A DNA stretch of 64,000 bases from Bradyrhizobium barranii subsp. barranii (GCF_017565645.3 NZ_CP086136.1:8353501-8417500); one strand, 5' to 3'. Shown: positions 8,233 through 18,879, numbered from the stretch's first letter. Numbers and translations are program-made. Notes: generated from the letters alone by a model not told the origin.

Positions 8233-9243
8233 ATGTTACAGACCACCAAGCGACCGGATTCCCCGGTATCCATCATCGGCGCAGGCATTGCAGGTGCCTG
8301 GCAGGCGCTTTTGTTCGCGCAGGCCGGCCATGCCGTGACGCTACACGAGCGCGGTGACGCCGCGATGACCGATTCCACCAGCCATTGGGCCGGCGGGATG
8401 CTCGCGCCCTGGTGCGAGGCGGAGGTCGCCGAACCCATCATCTCCAGGCTCGGCCAGCGCTCCCTGGACATCTGGCGGCGCGAGCTGCCGGACACCCCCT
8501 TCAACGGCTCGCTCGTCGTCGCCCACCCGCGCGAGCGCAACGATTTCGAGCGTTTTGCGCGGATGACCGACGGCCACCGCCGGCTCGATGCGACCAGCCT
8601 TGCCGAGCTCGAGCCGTCGCTGGAGGGCCGCTTCCGCGACGCGCTGTTCTTCCCGACCGAGGGCCATGTCGAGCCGCGCCGCGTGCTGCCGAAGCTGCAC
8701 GAGCGCATCCGCGCCGCCGGCGGCACCATCAAGTTTGATAGCGACGTCAGCGCCAAAGACCTCGACGGCATCGTGATCGACTGCCGCGGCCTTGGCGCGC
8801 GCGACGAGCAGCCGGAGCTGCGCGGCGTCAAGGGCGAGATGATTTTGATCGAGACCGGCGAGGTGCGGCTGGCGCGCCCGGTGCGGCTGATCCATCCGCG
8901 CTGGCCGCTCTACGTGATCCCGCGCGAGGACAATCTGTTCATGCTCGGCGCGACCTCGATCGAGGCCGAGGACACCGGCGTCAGCGTACGCTCGGCGCTG
9001 GAGCTGCTGGGTGCGGCCTATGCCGTGCATCCGGCCTTCGGCGAGGCCCGCATCGTCGAATTCGGCTCGGGCTTGCGCCCTGCTTTCCCCGACAATCTGC
9101 CGCGCATCGGCATTCGTGGCGAGAGGATCGCCGTCAACGGCCTCTACCGCCACGGCTTCCTGATCGCGCCGGCACTCGCCGAGCTGACGCTGCAATACGT
9201 CCAGCGCGGCCAGATCGACAATGAGGTGATGCAATGCGCGTGA
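8233..9243 (+). CDS. thiO: Glycine oxidase ThiO
   Basis: A 336-aa FAD-dependent amine oxidase of the DAO family that converts glycine to iminoglycine for the thiazole moiety of thiamine. The N-terminal dinucleotide-binding motif is SIIGAGIAGAWQALLFAQAG, and the C-terminus has the FAD-contact block GLYRHGFLIAPALAEL. First gene of the thi operon, directly behind the TPP riboswitch with only a few bases between aptamer and ATG. It overlaps thiS by 10 bp. Use of ThiO rather than ThiH fits an aerobic organism. Confidence 0.95.
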   Translation: MLQTTKRPDSPVSIIGAGIAGAWQALLFAQAGHAVTLHERGDAAMTDSTSHWAGGMLAPWCEAEVAEPIISRLGQRSLDIWRRELPDTPFNGSLVVAHPRERNDFERFARMTDGHRRLDATSLAELEPSLEGRFRDALFFPTEGHVEPRRVLPKLHERIRAAGGTIKFDSDVSAKDLDGIVIDCRGLGARDEQPELRGVKGEMILIETGEVRLARPVRLIHPRWPLYVIPREDNLFMLGATSIEAEDTGVSVRSALELLGAAYAVHPAFGEARIVEFGSGLRPAFPDNLPRIGIRGERIAVNGLYRHGFLIAPALAELTLQYVQRGQIDNEVMQCA

Positions 9244-9431
9244 TCGTCAACGGCGAGCAACGCGAGGTGAATTCCGCAAGCGTCGACGCGCTGCTCAGCG
9301 AGCTCGACTACGAAGGCACCCATTTCGCGATCGCGCTGAACTACGACGTCGTGCCGAAAAGCCGCTGGGCCGAAACCCACCTCAAGGCCGGCGACGAGAT
9401 CGAGATCATCACGCCGCGGCAGGGAGGGTGA
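9234..9431 (+). CDS. thiS: Sulfur carrier protein ThiS
   Basis: A 65-aa ubiquitin-fold protein ending in the required Gly-Gly (ITPRQGG), which is adenylated and converted to a thiocarboxylate as sulfur donor for thiazole synthesis by ThiG. The start overlaps the end of thiO. A palindromic repeat separates it from thiG. No thiF is visible in the window, so adenylation must come from a gene elsewhere. Confidence 0.95.
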   Translation: MRVIVNGEQREVNSASVDALLSELDYEGTHFAIALNYDVVPKSRWAETHLKAGDEIEIITPRQGG

Positions 9432-9459
9432 GGGAGATGATGGCACGCTCTCTCCACTT

Positions 9460-9576
9460 GTCGTCCCCGCGAAGGCGGGGACCCATAACCACAGGGAGCG
9501 GTTATGGCGACCGGTCTCTCCCCACGTGCCCCAAGAGAAATCACGCGGTATGGGTCCCCGCCTTCGCGGGGACGAC
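9460..9576. repeat. Inverted-repeat element inside the thi operon
   Basis: Two perfect 28-bp arms (9460-9487 and 9549-9576), each itself containing CCCCGCGAAGGCGGGG-type palindromes, flank a 61-bp spacer. It lies between thiS and thiG. In RNA the arms would form a strong hairpin, without a T-run, so it may attenuate or stabilise rather than terminate. Confidence 0.85.
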
Positions 9577-9603
9577 AGTTGAACTTGAGGAGACACCTTG
9601 GAC

Positions 9604-10386
9604 ATGGTGACCTTCTACGGCAAAACCTTCTCCTCCCGCCTGCTGATCGGCAGCGCGCTGTATCCCTCGCCTGCGATCATGCAGGCGGCGATCCGTGCCT
9701 CCGGCTCGAACATCGTCACGGTGTCGCTGCGCCGCGAGGCCGCCGGCGGCAAGACCGGGGACACGTTCTGGAATCTGATCCGTGAGCTCGACGTCAGCGT
9801 GCTGCCGAACACCGCCGGCTGCCGCAGCGTGCGCGAAGCCGTGACCACCGCAAAACTCGCGCGCGAGCTGTTCGGCACGTCCTGGATCAAGCTGGAAGTG
9901 ATCGCCGACAACGACACGCTGCAGCCCGACGTCGTCGGCCTGGTCGAGGCCGCCACCCTCCTGATCAAGGACGGCTTTGAAGTGTTCCCCTATTGCACCG
10001 AGGACCTCTCGGTTGCGAACCGCCTGGTCGATGCCGGCTGCAAGGTCGTCATGCCCTGGGCCGCGCCGATCGGCTCGGCCCGCGGCATCACCAACCGCGA
10101 CGCGCTGAAACTGCTGCGCGAGCGGCTGCCTGACATCACGCTAGTGGTCGATGCCGGCATCGGCGCGCCGTCGCATGCGGCCGAGGCGCTCGAGCTCGGC
10201 TATGACGCCGTGCTGCTCAACACCGCGATCGCAAAGGCCGCCGATCCCGTTGCCATGGCCAATGCCTTCCGTCTCGGCTGTGATGCCGGCCGCACCGCCT
10301 ACGAAGCCGGGCTGATGAACGCCCGCGACTTCGCCTCCCCCTCCACCCCTGTCGTTGGGACACCATTCTGGCATGCCGTATCCTGA
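9604..10386 (+). CDS. thiG: Thiazole synthase ThiG
   Basis: A 260-aa TIM-barrel enzyme that condenses 1-deoxy-xylulose 5-phosphate, iminoglycine and ThiS thiocarboxylate into the thiazole phosphate. The Schiff-base lysine lies in [12 protein letters not shown], and the phosphate-binding regions are [12 protein letters not shown] and [23 protein letters not shown] 9604 matches the usual N-terminus (VTFYGKTF). A TTG at 9598, 5 nt after GGAG, is an equally good ribosome start and would add two residues. It overlaps thiE by 14 bp. Confidence 0.95.
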   Translation: MVTFYGKTFSSRLLIGSALYPSPAIMQAAIRASGSNIVTVSLRREAAGGKTGDTFWNLIRELDVSVLPNTAGCRSVREAVTTAKLARELFGTSWIKLEVIADNDTLQPDVVGLVEAATLLIKDGFEVFPYCTEDLSVANRLVDAGCKVVMPWAAPIGSARGITNRDALKLLRERLPDITLVVDAGIGAPSHAAEALELGYDAVLLNTAIAKAADPVAMANAFRLGCDAGRTAYEAGLMNARDFASPSTPVVGTPFWHAVS

Positions 10387-10981
10387 TCGCTTCTATCCCG
10401 TCGTCGACAGCCTCAAATGGGTCGAACGCCTGACCAAGCTCGGCGTCGGCACCATCCAGCTGCGCGCGAAAGACCTCAACGACGCCGACGCGCTCCAGAT
10501 CGTCACCGATGCGCTGGCGATCACGAAGGACACGCAGGCCAAGCTGGTCGTGAACGACTATTGGCGCGCGGCCGTCGTCGCCGGCGCAAAGTATCTGCAT
10601 CTCGGCCAGGAAGACCTGGCGGACGCGGACCTCAAGGCCATCCGCGAGGCCGGCCTGTCGCTTGGCGTCTCCACCCATGACGACGCGGAGCTCGAGACCG
10701 CGCTTGCCGCAGAGCCCGACTATGTCGCGCTCGGTCCGATCTTCTTCACCACGCTGAAATCGATGCGCTTCGAACCGCAGGGCATTCCGAAGATCACGGA
10801 ATGGAAGAAGCGGATCGGCAGCATCCCGCTGGTCGCGATCGGCGGCATCAAATTCGAGCACGCCGCGGAGATTTTTGCCGCCGGCGCCGATTCCATCGCC
10901 GTCGTCAGCGACGTCACGCAAAACGCCGACCCGGACGCGCGAGTCAAACAATGGCTTGGCGATTCCGCCAAAGCCGCCTGA
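10373..10981 (+). CDS. thiE: Thiamine-phosphate synthase ThiE
   Basis: A 202-aa TIM-barrel enzyme joining HMP diphosphate and thiazole phosphate to thiamine phosphate. Family signatures include [27 protein letters not shown] (substrate loop), GVSTHDDAE and [14 protein letters not shown] 10373 lies within the end of thiG, so the two are translationally coupled; an upstream in-frame start would add six residues. It precedes thiC by 24 bp. Confidence 0.93.
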   Translation: MPYPDRFYPVVDSLKWVERLTKLGVGTIQLRAKDLNDADALQIVTDALAITKDTQAKLVVNDYWRAAVVAGAKYLHLGQEDLADADLKAIREAGLSLGVSTHDDAELETALAAEPDYVALGPIFFTTLKSMRFEPQGIPKITEWKKRIGSIPLVAIGGIKFEHAAEIFAAGADSIAVVSDVTQNADPDARVKQWLGDSAKAA

Positions 10982-12904
<1,923 letters not shown>

Positions 12905-12929
12905 GGATTAAATTCACGGACGACTGAAC

Positions 12930-12956
12930 AAAGGCCGGGCGTATCGCCCGGCCTTT
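12930..12956 (+). terminator. Intrinsic terminator of the thi operon
   Basis: AAAGGCCGGGCG-TAT-CGCCCGGCCTTT forms a perfect 12-bp stem with a 3-nt loop, 25 bp after the thiC stop. The stem itself ends in TTT. Confidence 0.85.
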
Positions 12957-13045
12957 GCATTAACCCTTGGTTGCAATGACAGCGGTTCAATGGCAACCTG
13001 AAGGCGACTCTTTTAGATTTCAATTTTTTGTCGAGATTTTCGTCG

Positions 13046-13780
13046 ATGAGTGAGAGACGCCCGGTAGCTTTCCTCAGTTACGTTCGATCCGATGACGACC
13101 ATGATAATGGCGCGATAACTGCATTCCGAAAGAGGCTCGAAGGCGAGCCTATTACCTTCACTGCCGCTTGGTGCAATTTGATCGCAGAATGGATGGACAA
13201 GCTCAGGATTTCGACAGAATTCCTTGGATTTACCACTCGGGCTTGGAAAGGCGGTCAGTCCAAGGAACGCTGGTTAGCTACCGGAAAGCCTTCGAATCCG
13301 GGCCGGCTAAATGACTTGAGACATCTCATTTATAAATCTTTCTCGGCAAGCGTCGGAGCCTCAGCACCCAACTTTGGCATGATGACCAGAGAAGGTCTTT
13401 TGAAAGAAAATATCGATGGCGAAGCTGTTCTGTGGGCGTTCGCCCGACTTCAAAAACAACGATCCCTCAGCAAGATGCTTGTTGTGATTTCGGACGGTGC
13501 CCCCGTAGATGATACAACGCTGAGCGCTAATCCAGCCAACTATCTTGAGCAGCACTTACGAGGTGTGATTGACTCGATTTCCGACAAGGTCAGTTTGCAT
13601 GCCATCGGCATTGGACACGACGTCTCGCGCTATTATCCAAATGCGGCGACGGTAACGAGTGCAAGAGACCTCGGTCCTCGCTTTTTCGAAGTTGTTGCCA
13701 ACGACGAATTATTCCGATCGAGCTATGATTCATCGGAGCCGCGCAAACGGTATCGTTATGTTGCACCCAAACTCAAATAA
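13046..13780 (+). CDS. TIR-like N-terminus fused to CobT-type VWA C-terminus
   Basis: A 244-aa chimera. Residues 1-31 (RRPVAFLSYVRSDDDHDNG, then ITAFRKRLE) match the first strand and helix of a TIR domain. From about residue 32 it matches the C-terminal von Willebrand A domain of cobaltochelatase subunit CobT: EFLGFTTRAWKGGQS, NPGRLNDLRHLIYKS, MTREGLLKENIDGEAVLWA, VISDGAPVDDTTLS, AIGIGHDVSRYYPNA. The join falls where CobT normally has its MIDAS strand with DNSGS, so that metal motif is absent. Most of TIR and the CobT N-terminal domain are missing. Base composition is lower in GC than the flanks. Cobaltochelatase activity is unlikely. ATG 13046 is chosen; TTG 13028 is possible. Confidence 0.8.
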   Translation: MSERRPVAFLSYVRSDDDHDNGAITAFRKRLEGEPITFTAAWCNLIAEWMDKLRISTEFLGFTTRAWKGGQSKERWLATGKPSNPGRLNDLRHLIYKSFSASVGASAPNFGMMTREGLLKENIDGEAVLWAFARLQKQRSLSKMLVVISDGAPVDDTTLSANPANYLEQHLRGVIDSISDKVSLHAIGIGHDVSRYYPNAATVTSARDLGPRFFEVVANDELFRSSYDSSEPRKRYRYVAPKLK

Positions 13781-13864
13781 CGCAGACTAAATCGGGATCA
13801 GCGGGGGATTGAGGAGGCCAGATCTCGCCTGCGCTCTAGGGTTACAACGCCAAGGCTGATTGAT

Positions 13865-14374
13865 TTGCCCAACGCCCCCCACCGCCTCCCCGACCAGCTC
13901 ATTGCCAACCTCCGCCTCGTCTTCGTCGGGACCGCCGCCAGCACGCGCTCGGCGGAGGTCGGGCACTACTACGCCCATCCCGGCAACCGCTTCTGGCGCG
14001 CGATTCATGAGGCCGGCATCACGCCGCGGCGCTATCAGCCGAGCGAGTTCGCCGCGCTGCTGGAGCTCGGGATCGGCTTCACCGATCTCTCTAAGTCGGG
14101 CGCCGGGATGGATCACCAGATCGCGACTGAAACGATCGACGTGCCCGGCTTCCGGGCCAAGATCGAGAAACATCGGCCGAAGACAATCGCGTTCACGAGC
14201 AAGAAGGCCGCGAGCTTGTTTTACGGGAGGCCGTCGAGCGGGATCGCACTGGGGCGACAGCCGCGCGATGCAGGTTTGCCGGAGATTTTCGTGCTGCCGT
14301 CGCCGTCTGGCGCTGCGTCAGGGCATTGGACGCTGGAGCCGTGGCGGGAGCTGGCGCAATGGATCGCTTCGTAG
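13865..14374 (+). CDS. Mug/TDG-type mismatch-specific uracil-DNA glycosylase
   Basis: A 169-aa base-excision repair enzyme of the uracil glycosylase superfamily. The N-terminal active-site region FVGTAAS-x4-AEVGHYYAHPGN is followed by RFWRAIHEAGI, and the DLSKSGAGMD loop matches the usual Mug GFTDL block. The C-terminal motif VLPSPSGAAS is the DNA-intercalation loop. The start is TTG at 13865 with AAGG upstream; no ATG fits before the conserved region. The GINPG-type first motif is replaced by VGTAAS, as in related subfamilies, so exact substrate range is uncertain. Confidence 0.85.
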   Translation: MPNAPHRLPDQLIANLRLVFVGTAASTRSAEVGHYYAHPGNRFWRAIHEAGITPRRYQPSEFAALLELGIGFTDLSKSGAGMDHQIATETIDVPGFRAKIEKHRPKTIAFTSKKAASLFYGRPSSGIALGRQPRDAGLPEIFVLPSPSGAASGHWTLEPWRELAQWIAS

Positions 14375-14526
14375 GGTGGGTTGGCACGCGGCTGCGCGAA
14401 GCGCAGTCCGCTGGCGTAACCCACCTCTTCTCTTACGACATCGTCCGCTGTCGGGGCGTGGTGGGTTACGCCTTGCACCTTCGCGTGTTGCACGACCGCG
14501 CTTGCGAGCGGCTAACCCACCCTACG
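14372..14526. repeat. Palindromic repeat bounded by GTAGGGTGGGTT / AACCCACCCTACG
   Basis: Outer arms GTAGGGTGGGTT (14372 on) and AACCCACCCTACG (ending near 14525) enclose a second pair, GTAACCCACC and GGTGGGTTACG. The same GTAGGGTGGG outer arm recurs at 15340 and 18005, so this is a dispersed family. Confidence 0.75.
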
Positions 14527-14538
14527 AGAGCATGCGCC

Positions 14539-15267
14539 CTAAAGATCAAAATTGGTCGGCAGCATCACCACGTCGCGAATGGTCATGCCGCGCGGCCGTG
14601 TCAGCATGAACATCACCACGGCGGCCACTTCGCTGGCCTCCAGCAGGCTTCCGGAGTCCCTGGCTTCCTGCAGCTTCTCGGGTGGCCAGTCCGCGAGCAG
14701 TGAGGTGACGACCGGGCCGGGCGAGATCGAGCCCACGCGAATGCCGTGCTTGAAGACCTGGCGCCGCACCGTCTGGACGAAGCAGTTGATCGCCCATTTG
14801 GACGACGCATAGACCGGCTCCCACGGCGTCGGAAAATGCGCCGCCAGCGAACTCGTGACGATGATGTCGCCGCTCCGGCGCGCGATCATGTGCGGCAGCA
14901 CGTCGTGCACGTTCTTCATCACCACGTTGACGTTCAGGTTCAGCATCCGGTCGATGGCCATATTGTCGGCATCGACCAGATCGCCACCGACATACGTGCC
15001 CGCATTCGCGTGCAGGATGTCGAGTTGGCCTGCCGTCTCCAAAACGCGCGGCAGCAGCGTTGCGCAGTCCTTGGGATCCAGGAGGTCCACGACCAGCGGG
15101 ATCACGGCGTCGCCATGCTTGTTGCTGAGCGCCTTCAGCGCGGGCTCGTCGCGGTCGACCATCACGACGCGCGCGCCCGCGGCCAGCATTGCTTCAGTGC
15201 TCGCCAACCCGATGCCCGACGCGGCTCCGGTCACGGCAGCAACCTTGCCTTCCAATTCGTTTCCCAT
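14539..15267 (-). CDS. SDR family oxidoreductase
   Basis: A 242-aa classical short-chain dehydrogenase with Rossmann motif TGAASGIG near residue 14, NAG (HANAGTYVG), catalytic Ser in VTSSLAAHF and YxxxK as YASSK. The closing SPGPVVTSL motif is present. MVDRDEP at the end of strand 2 carries an acidic residue, predicting preference for NAD(H). The start at ATG 15267 gives the conserved N-terminal length; the frame is open further upstream but passes through a repeat. Substrate unknown. Confidence 0.9.
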   Translation of the reverse strand: MGNELEGKVAAVTGAASGIGLASTEAMLAAGARVVMVDRDEPALKALSNKHGDAVIPLVVDLLDPKDCATLLPRVLETAGQLDILHANAGTYVGGDLVDADNMAIDRMLNLNVNVVMKNVHDVLPHMIARRSGDIIVTSSLAAHFPTPWEPVYASSKWAINCFVQTVRRQVFKHGIRVGSISPGPVVTSLLADWPPEKLQEARDSGSLLEASEVAAVVMFMLTRPRGMTIRDVVMLPTNFDL

Positions 15268-15339
15268 GGGGGCACCATCCTGCTGATGGTCGGCAGTATA
15301 GCGATGCAGGGCGAATTGGCGATGCAGATCGCTGGCTTC

Positions 15340-15442
15340 GTAGGGTGGGCAAAGGCGCTCTTGCGCCGGGCCCACCACCTCTCCGCGATCCCGGTAGAAC
15401 GTGGGCACGTCGCGCGAAGAGCGCGCCTTTGCCCACCCTACG
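15340..15442. repeat. Palindromic repeat (GTAGGGTGGG family)
   Basis: Arms GTAGGGTGGGCAAAGGCGC and GCGCCTTTGCCCACCCTAC form a 19-bp stem around a variable centre. Sits between the SDR and VOC genes, both on the minus strand. Confidence 0.75.
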
Positions 15443-15448
15443 GCACCG

Positions 15449-15886
15449 TCACCCGGCATACGCCCTGTCGAGATCTGCGATCACGATCTTCCGCATCTCC
15501 ATCATCGCCTGCATGACGCGGTTCGCCTTCGTGCGGTCGGGATCGCCGAGGTAGCGGCCGAGCGCTGACGGGATCACCTGCCAGGACAGTCCAAATTTGT
15601 CCTTGAGCCAGCCGCAGCGGGATTCCTCGCCGCCGTCGGCGGTGAGACGGCTCCAGAAGTAGTCGACCTCGGCTTGCGTCTCCACGCTGATGAAGAACGA
15701 GACCGCCTCGGTGAAGCGGTATTGCGGCCCGCCGTTGAGTGCGTGGAAGCGCTGGCCTTCGAGTTCGAACACCGCCATGGAGTCGCTGACGCTCTCGACT
15801 TTTGCGTTGGGGAACACCGCCTTGTAGAAGGCGACGGCTTCCGGGACGTTGTTGGCGAACCAGAGGAACGGCGTGATTGACGTCAT
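15449..15886 (-). CDS. VOC/PhnB-like glyoxalase-fold protein
   Basis: A 145-aa protein of the vicinal-oxygen-chelate superfamily, PhnB/3-demethylubiquinone methyltransferase-like branch. Signatures: TPFLWFANNVPEAVAFYKAV, FHALNGGPQYRFTEAVSFFI, and CGWLKDKFGLSWQVIP, followed by a MQAMMEMRKIVIADLDRAY tail typical of this group. ATG 15886 starts the conserved region directly. The enzymatic role of these proteins is unclear. Confidence 0.85.
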   Translation of the reverse strand: MTSITPFLWFANNVPEAVAFYKAVFPNAKVESVSDSMAVFELEGQRFHALNGGPQYRFTEAVSFFISVETQAEVDYFWSRLTADGGEESRCGWLKDKFGLSWQVIPSALGRYLGDPDRTKANRVMQAMMEMRKIVIADLDRAYAG

Positions 15887-16051
15887 GAAATTGTATCCTT
15901 CGTCTTGGACCGGAGGCGCGAGCATCGCTCCAAGGACGAGCGGCGGAACACTGTTCCGACACGGGCGCCGGACTTTTTACGGCGCCTGTGTCGGAACCCG
16001 AGCCGGCCGTTCGTCCTTTGAATGCAACGCCGATCACCCCGGAGCCGCCAG

Positions 16052-16702
16052 ATGCCCACCTTCACAGCCTTCGAAAACTCACCCGACCGCGGCAAGGGAC
16101 AGGCCCGCGACATGCGGGTTCGCTGGGCGCTGGAAGAAGTGGGCCTGCCCTACGACGTCCGCCTCGTGTCGTTCGCGGCGATGAAGGACCCCGCCCATCT
16201 TGCGCGGCATCCGTTCGGGCAGATTCCGACCTATGAGGACGGCGATCTCGCTTTGTTCGAGTCGGGCGCGATCGTGCTGCATATCGCCGAGCGCCATGAC
16301 GGATTGTTGCCAAAGGATGCGAATGCGAGGAGCCGCGCGATCGCATGGATGTTTGCCGCGCTCAACACGCTGGAGCGGCCGATCGTCGAGTTCGGGATGA
16401 CGATGCTGTTCGAGCGCGACAAGAGCTGGTACGAGGAGCGGCTGCCGGTCCTGAAGGATCGCGTCCGCATCAGGCTCGGCGAATTGTCCCGTCGCCTCGG
16501 CGAGGCCGAGTGGCTCGACGGCACATTCAGCGCCGGCGACCTCATGATGGTGACCGTGCTGCGCCGGTTGAATGCATCTCGCCTGCTGGAGGAATATCCC
16601 GACCTCTCCGCCTATGTCGCCCGCGGCGAAGCGCGGCCTGCGTTCCGGCGGGCGTTCGATGCGCAGCTGGCGGTGTTCACCGCCGCATCGACCGGCAGAT
16701 AG
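16052..16702 (+). CDS. Glutathione S-transferase family protein
   Basis: A 216-aa product with a thioredoxin-like N-terminal half (residues 1-80: RVRWALEEVGLPYDV, GQIPTYEDGDLALFESGAI) and an all-helical C-terminal half containing the SAGDLMMVTVLRRL core. The ESGAI motif provides the glutathione gamma-glutamyl contact. GGAG lies 7-10 nt upstream of ATG 16052. First of three genes on this strand between 16052 and 17994, including a second GST-like gene. Substrate unknown. Confidence 0.88.
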   Translation: MPTFTAFENSPDRGKGQARDMRVRWALEEVGLPYDVRLVSFAAMKDPAHLARHPFGQIPTYEDGDLALFESGAIVLHIAERHDGLLPKDANARSRAIAWMFAALNTLERPIVEFGMTMLFERDKSWYEERLPVLKDRVRIRLGELSRRLGEAEWLDGTFSAGDLMMVTVLRRLNASRLLEEYPDLSAYVARGEARPAFRRAFDAQLAVFTAASTGR

Positions 16703-16897
16703 AGGCCGCGCCTCTCATCGAGAGCCGGTACATCACTCCGATCCCATACGTCGAACGGGCGACGCCGGGCGTCCTCCGATCGAATGACGCTGCGCACAAT
16801 GCGCAAGGACAGTTGCCAGCTCGTCGCTCCGGCGATACGACTTGAGGTGGAAGAGCCTGATATCAACCGGCCCGCATCGTTCCAGGAAGGCACCGCC

Positions 16898-17290
16898 ATG
16901 AGCGACGATCTCTCCGGCGTCTGGGATGGCAGCTACATTCAACCGGGCACCGGAATGGTCACCTTCACCGCAACTCTGGTCGAAACCGGCGGCGCACTCA
17001 GCGGAAGCGTGACCGAGCCCTGCTCGAACCCGCGATGCCCGCTGCGCACCCACAACGCCTCGATCGCGGGTCAGCGCTCCGGCAACGCGGTCTCGTTCGT
17101 CAAACACTACGAGCCGCCCGGCCACGGCTACGACACGGTCCATTACGAAGGCACGGTGAACGCCGAGGCGACCGAAATCGACGGGCGCTGGCAGCTGCCT
17201 GGCTCTTCCGGCGCGTTCCTGATGATCCGCGCCAGCAAGGCCGCGCAAGCGGCCACGACGGAGCAACACGCCAAGGTGCCATCGCGCTGA
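16898..17290 (+). CDS. Conserved small beta-rich protein of unknown function
   Basis: A 130-aa product starting MSDDLSGVWDGSYIQP after AGGAAGG. The pattern of GVWDGSY, ALSGSVTEP, VHYEGTVN and IDGRWQLPGSSGAFLM suggests a small antiparallel beta barrel, as in lipocalin-like or avidin-like folds, but I do not recognise the family. It lies 11 bp before the next GST-like gene and is probably co-transcribed with it. Confidence 0.65.
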   Translation: MSDDLSGVWDGSYIQPGTGMVTFTATLVETGGALSGSVTEPCSNPRCPLRTHNASIAGQRSGNAVSFVKHYEPPGHGYDTVHYEGTVNAEATEIDGRWQLPGSSGAFLMIRASKAAQAATTEQHAKVPSR

Positions 17291-17301
17291 AGGGAGCAAC
17301 C

Positions 17302-17994
17302 ATGCTGACCCTCTATTCCTATCCGGAACTGTTCGGCGTCGCCGACAACAACGGCTACGGCCTCAAGGTCTATGCGTTCCTGAAGCTCGCAGGCGTGCCG
17401 TTCGTGCACGAGCATGTCTTCGATGCCTCTGCCGCGCCGCGCGGGCAGCTGCCTTACGTCGTCGACGACGGCCAGACCATCGGCGACAGCGAGACCATCA
17501 TTGCGCATGCGATCGCCAAATATCGCCTGAGCATCGATGCCGCGCTGTCGCAGGAGGCACGGCGGACCAACCATCTCGTCACCCGCATGCTGGACGATCT
17601 CTACTGGGTGATGTCGTATTCGCGCTGGAAGGACGATCGGTTCTATCCGGCATTCCGCGACGCCTTCATCGCGCAGCATCCGCAACTCGATGCCGAGGGA
17701 CTGGAGAAGGCGAAGGCCTACAATTCGCAGCGCTACTATTTCCAGGGCATCGGCCGCTACACGCCCGAGCAGGCTTACGCGCGGGGCCTGGCCGATCTGG
17801 AAGTGCTGACGGAGATCGTTCCCGCCGCGGGCTTCGTCCACGGCGCGGCGCCGACCAGCTGTGATGCCGGCATCTACGGCTTCATCGCCAACATCTATTA
17901 TTTTCCGATCCCGACGCCGCTGAAGGCCTTCGTCGATGCGCACGCCAATCTCGTCGCGCATTGCGAGAGGATTCATGCGGCCGTGAGTTCGTAG
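17302..17994 (+). CDS. GST-like (metaxin/Tom37-type) protein
   Basis: A 230-aa product. The N-terminal thioredoxin fold lacks the usual first-helix serine or tyrosine but has LPYVVDDGQTIGDSETIIAH at the glutathione-binding position. The C-terminal half (LVTRMLDDLYWVMSYSRWKD, YGFIANIYYFPIPTPLKAFV) matches the failed-axon/metaxin-like GST group. AGGGAG precedes ATG 17302. Probably in an operon with the upstream 130-aa gene. Confidence 0.82.
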   Translation: MLTLYSYPELFGVADNNGYGLKVYAFLKLAGVPFVHEHVFDASAAPRGQLPYVVDDGQTIGDSETIIAHAIAKYRLSIDAALSQEARRTNHLVTRMLDDLYWVMSYSRWKDDRFYPAFRDAFIAQHPQLDAEGLEKAKAYNSQRYYFQGIGRYTPEQAYARGLADLEVLTEIVPAAGFVHGAAPTSCDAGIYGFIANIYYFPIPTPLKAFVDAHANLVAHCERIHAAVSS

Positions 17995-18004
17995 GGTAAC
18001 GCTT

Positions 18005-18103
18005 CGTAGGGTGGGCAAAGGCGCGCTCCTTGCGCGCCGTGCCCACCATGCATCCGCATTTGCGGTACGAATGGTGGGGACGCTTCGCTTTGCCCACCCT
18101 ACG
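18005..18103. repeat. Palindromic repeat (GTAGGGTGGG family)
   Basis: Outer arms CGTAGGGTGGGCAAAG and CTTTGCCCACCCTACG, inner GGCGCGC/GCGCGCC and a second CCCACCAT/ATGGTGGG pair. Lies between convergent genes and could act as a transcript end for both. Confidence 0.75.
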
Positions 18104-18121
18104 CCTCGCTACGTACCTGTC

Positions 18122-18556
18122 TTACCGCATCGTGATCGCGAGCCCGCTCAGATCCGCATTCGCCATCAGGCCGGTCTGGTAGCCCGACAGCTCAAGCACC
18201 GCACCCTTCTGGTTGGTCAGCACGATGGCGCGGGCGCCACGGCCGACGGCGAGGCCTGCACCGGCCGCGCCGTAGACGCCGGCGACGTCGGAGGGGCGGT
18301 TGATGTTGGAGACGCGGCCACGCAGCACGGTCTTGGAGCCGCCGAAGACGAGGCCGTAGTCGAGCCCGCCGGTCGAGATGCCATAGGAGCGGCCGCGGAA
18401 GTTCAGCACGCCCGAACCGCCCGAACCGCCGATGATCCAGCCCGCCTTGTAGATCGTCAGCACCACGGTGCCGCCGTCGGCCAGCGCCGAGGTCGAAAGG
18501 CCGGCCAGAGCGGCAATGGCGACCAGCGCGGCGCGGAAGGTGGTGGCGAGCTTCAT
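18122..18556 (-). CDS. Exported glycine-rich protein of unknown function
   Basis: A 144-aa product with a signal peptide at residues 1-26 (ending SALA-DG). The mature part alternates short beta-like segments with Gly-rich turns (GWIIGGSGGSGVLNFRGRSY, GGLDYGLVFGGSKTVLRG), which suggests a small beta-structured periplasmic protein. GGAG lies 7 nt upstream of ATG 18556. No family assigned. It converges on the GST-like gene across a repeat. Confidence 0.65.
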   Translation of the reverse strand: MKLATTFRAALVAIAALAGLSTSALADGGTVVLTIYKAGWIIGGSGGSGVLNFRGRSYGISTGGLDYGLVFGGSKTVLRGRVSNINRPSDVAGVYGAAGAGLAVGRGARAIVLTNQKGAVLELSGYQTGLMANADLSGLAITMR

Positions 18557-18679
18557 GGGGCGTCTCCGGGGGCTATTTTTCAAGGGAGGATTCGAATCAG
18601 ATGCAGCGAATGTATCCGATGGATCGCGGCGGCAACATGATGGAGCGGCCGTGAGGCGTCTGCCGCAGCAGCGCATTCA

Positions 18680-18845
18680 ACTGTCATCGCCCGGCTCGAC
18701 CGGGCGATCCAGTACGCCGAGACGGCAATGAGATGCGGAGAAGCCGAGGCGTACTGGATGCCCCGCCTGCCGCCTGCGCTAAAGCTTCGGCGCCCCTGGA
18801 CCTCGACCCCGGCGAAGCCTTGGCGTAGCCGGGTCGCGGGGCATG
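18680..18845. repeat. Palindromic intergenic repeat (CATCGCCCGG...CCGGGCGATCC type)
   Basis: Starts GTCATCGCCCGGCTCGACCG, an ATCGCCCGG/CCGGGCGAT hairpin with a 5-nt loop, and continues with GTACGCC/GGCGTAC pairing and ends CGGGGCATGAC. The same first hairpin occurs at 40182-41480, where IS481 is inserted in its loop. Confidence 0.65.
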
Positions 18846-18879
18846 ACGCGGAGTTTGGGGCCGCCTACCGACACCACCG

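Noticed and set aside
7972..9576. CRISPR-like array suggested by repeated palindromes
   Set aside because: The palindromes are single dispersed elements of different sequence and not regularly spaced direct repeats. No cas gene is present.
18585..18605. GATTCGAATC stretch resembling a tRNA T-loop
   Set aside because: No acceptor stem, anticodon arm or CCA around it, and it lies in the leader of the exported-protein gene.
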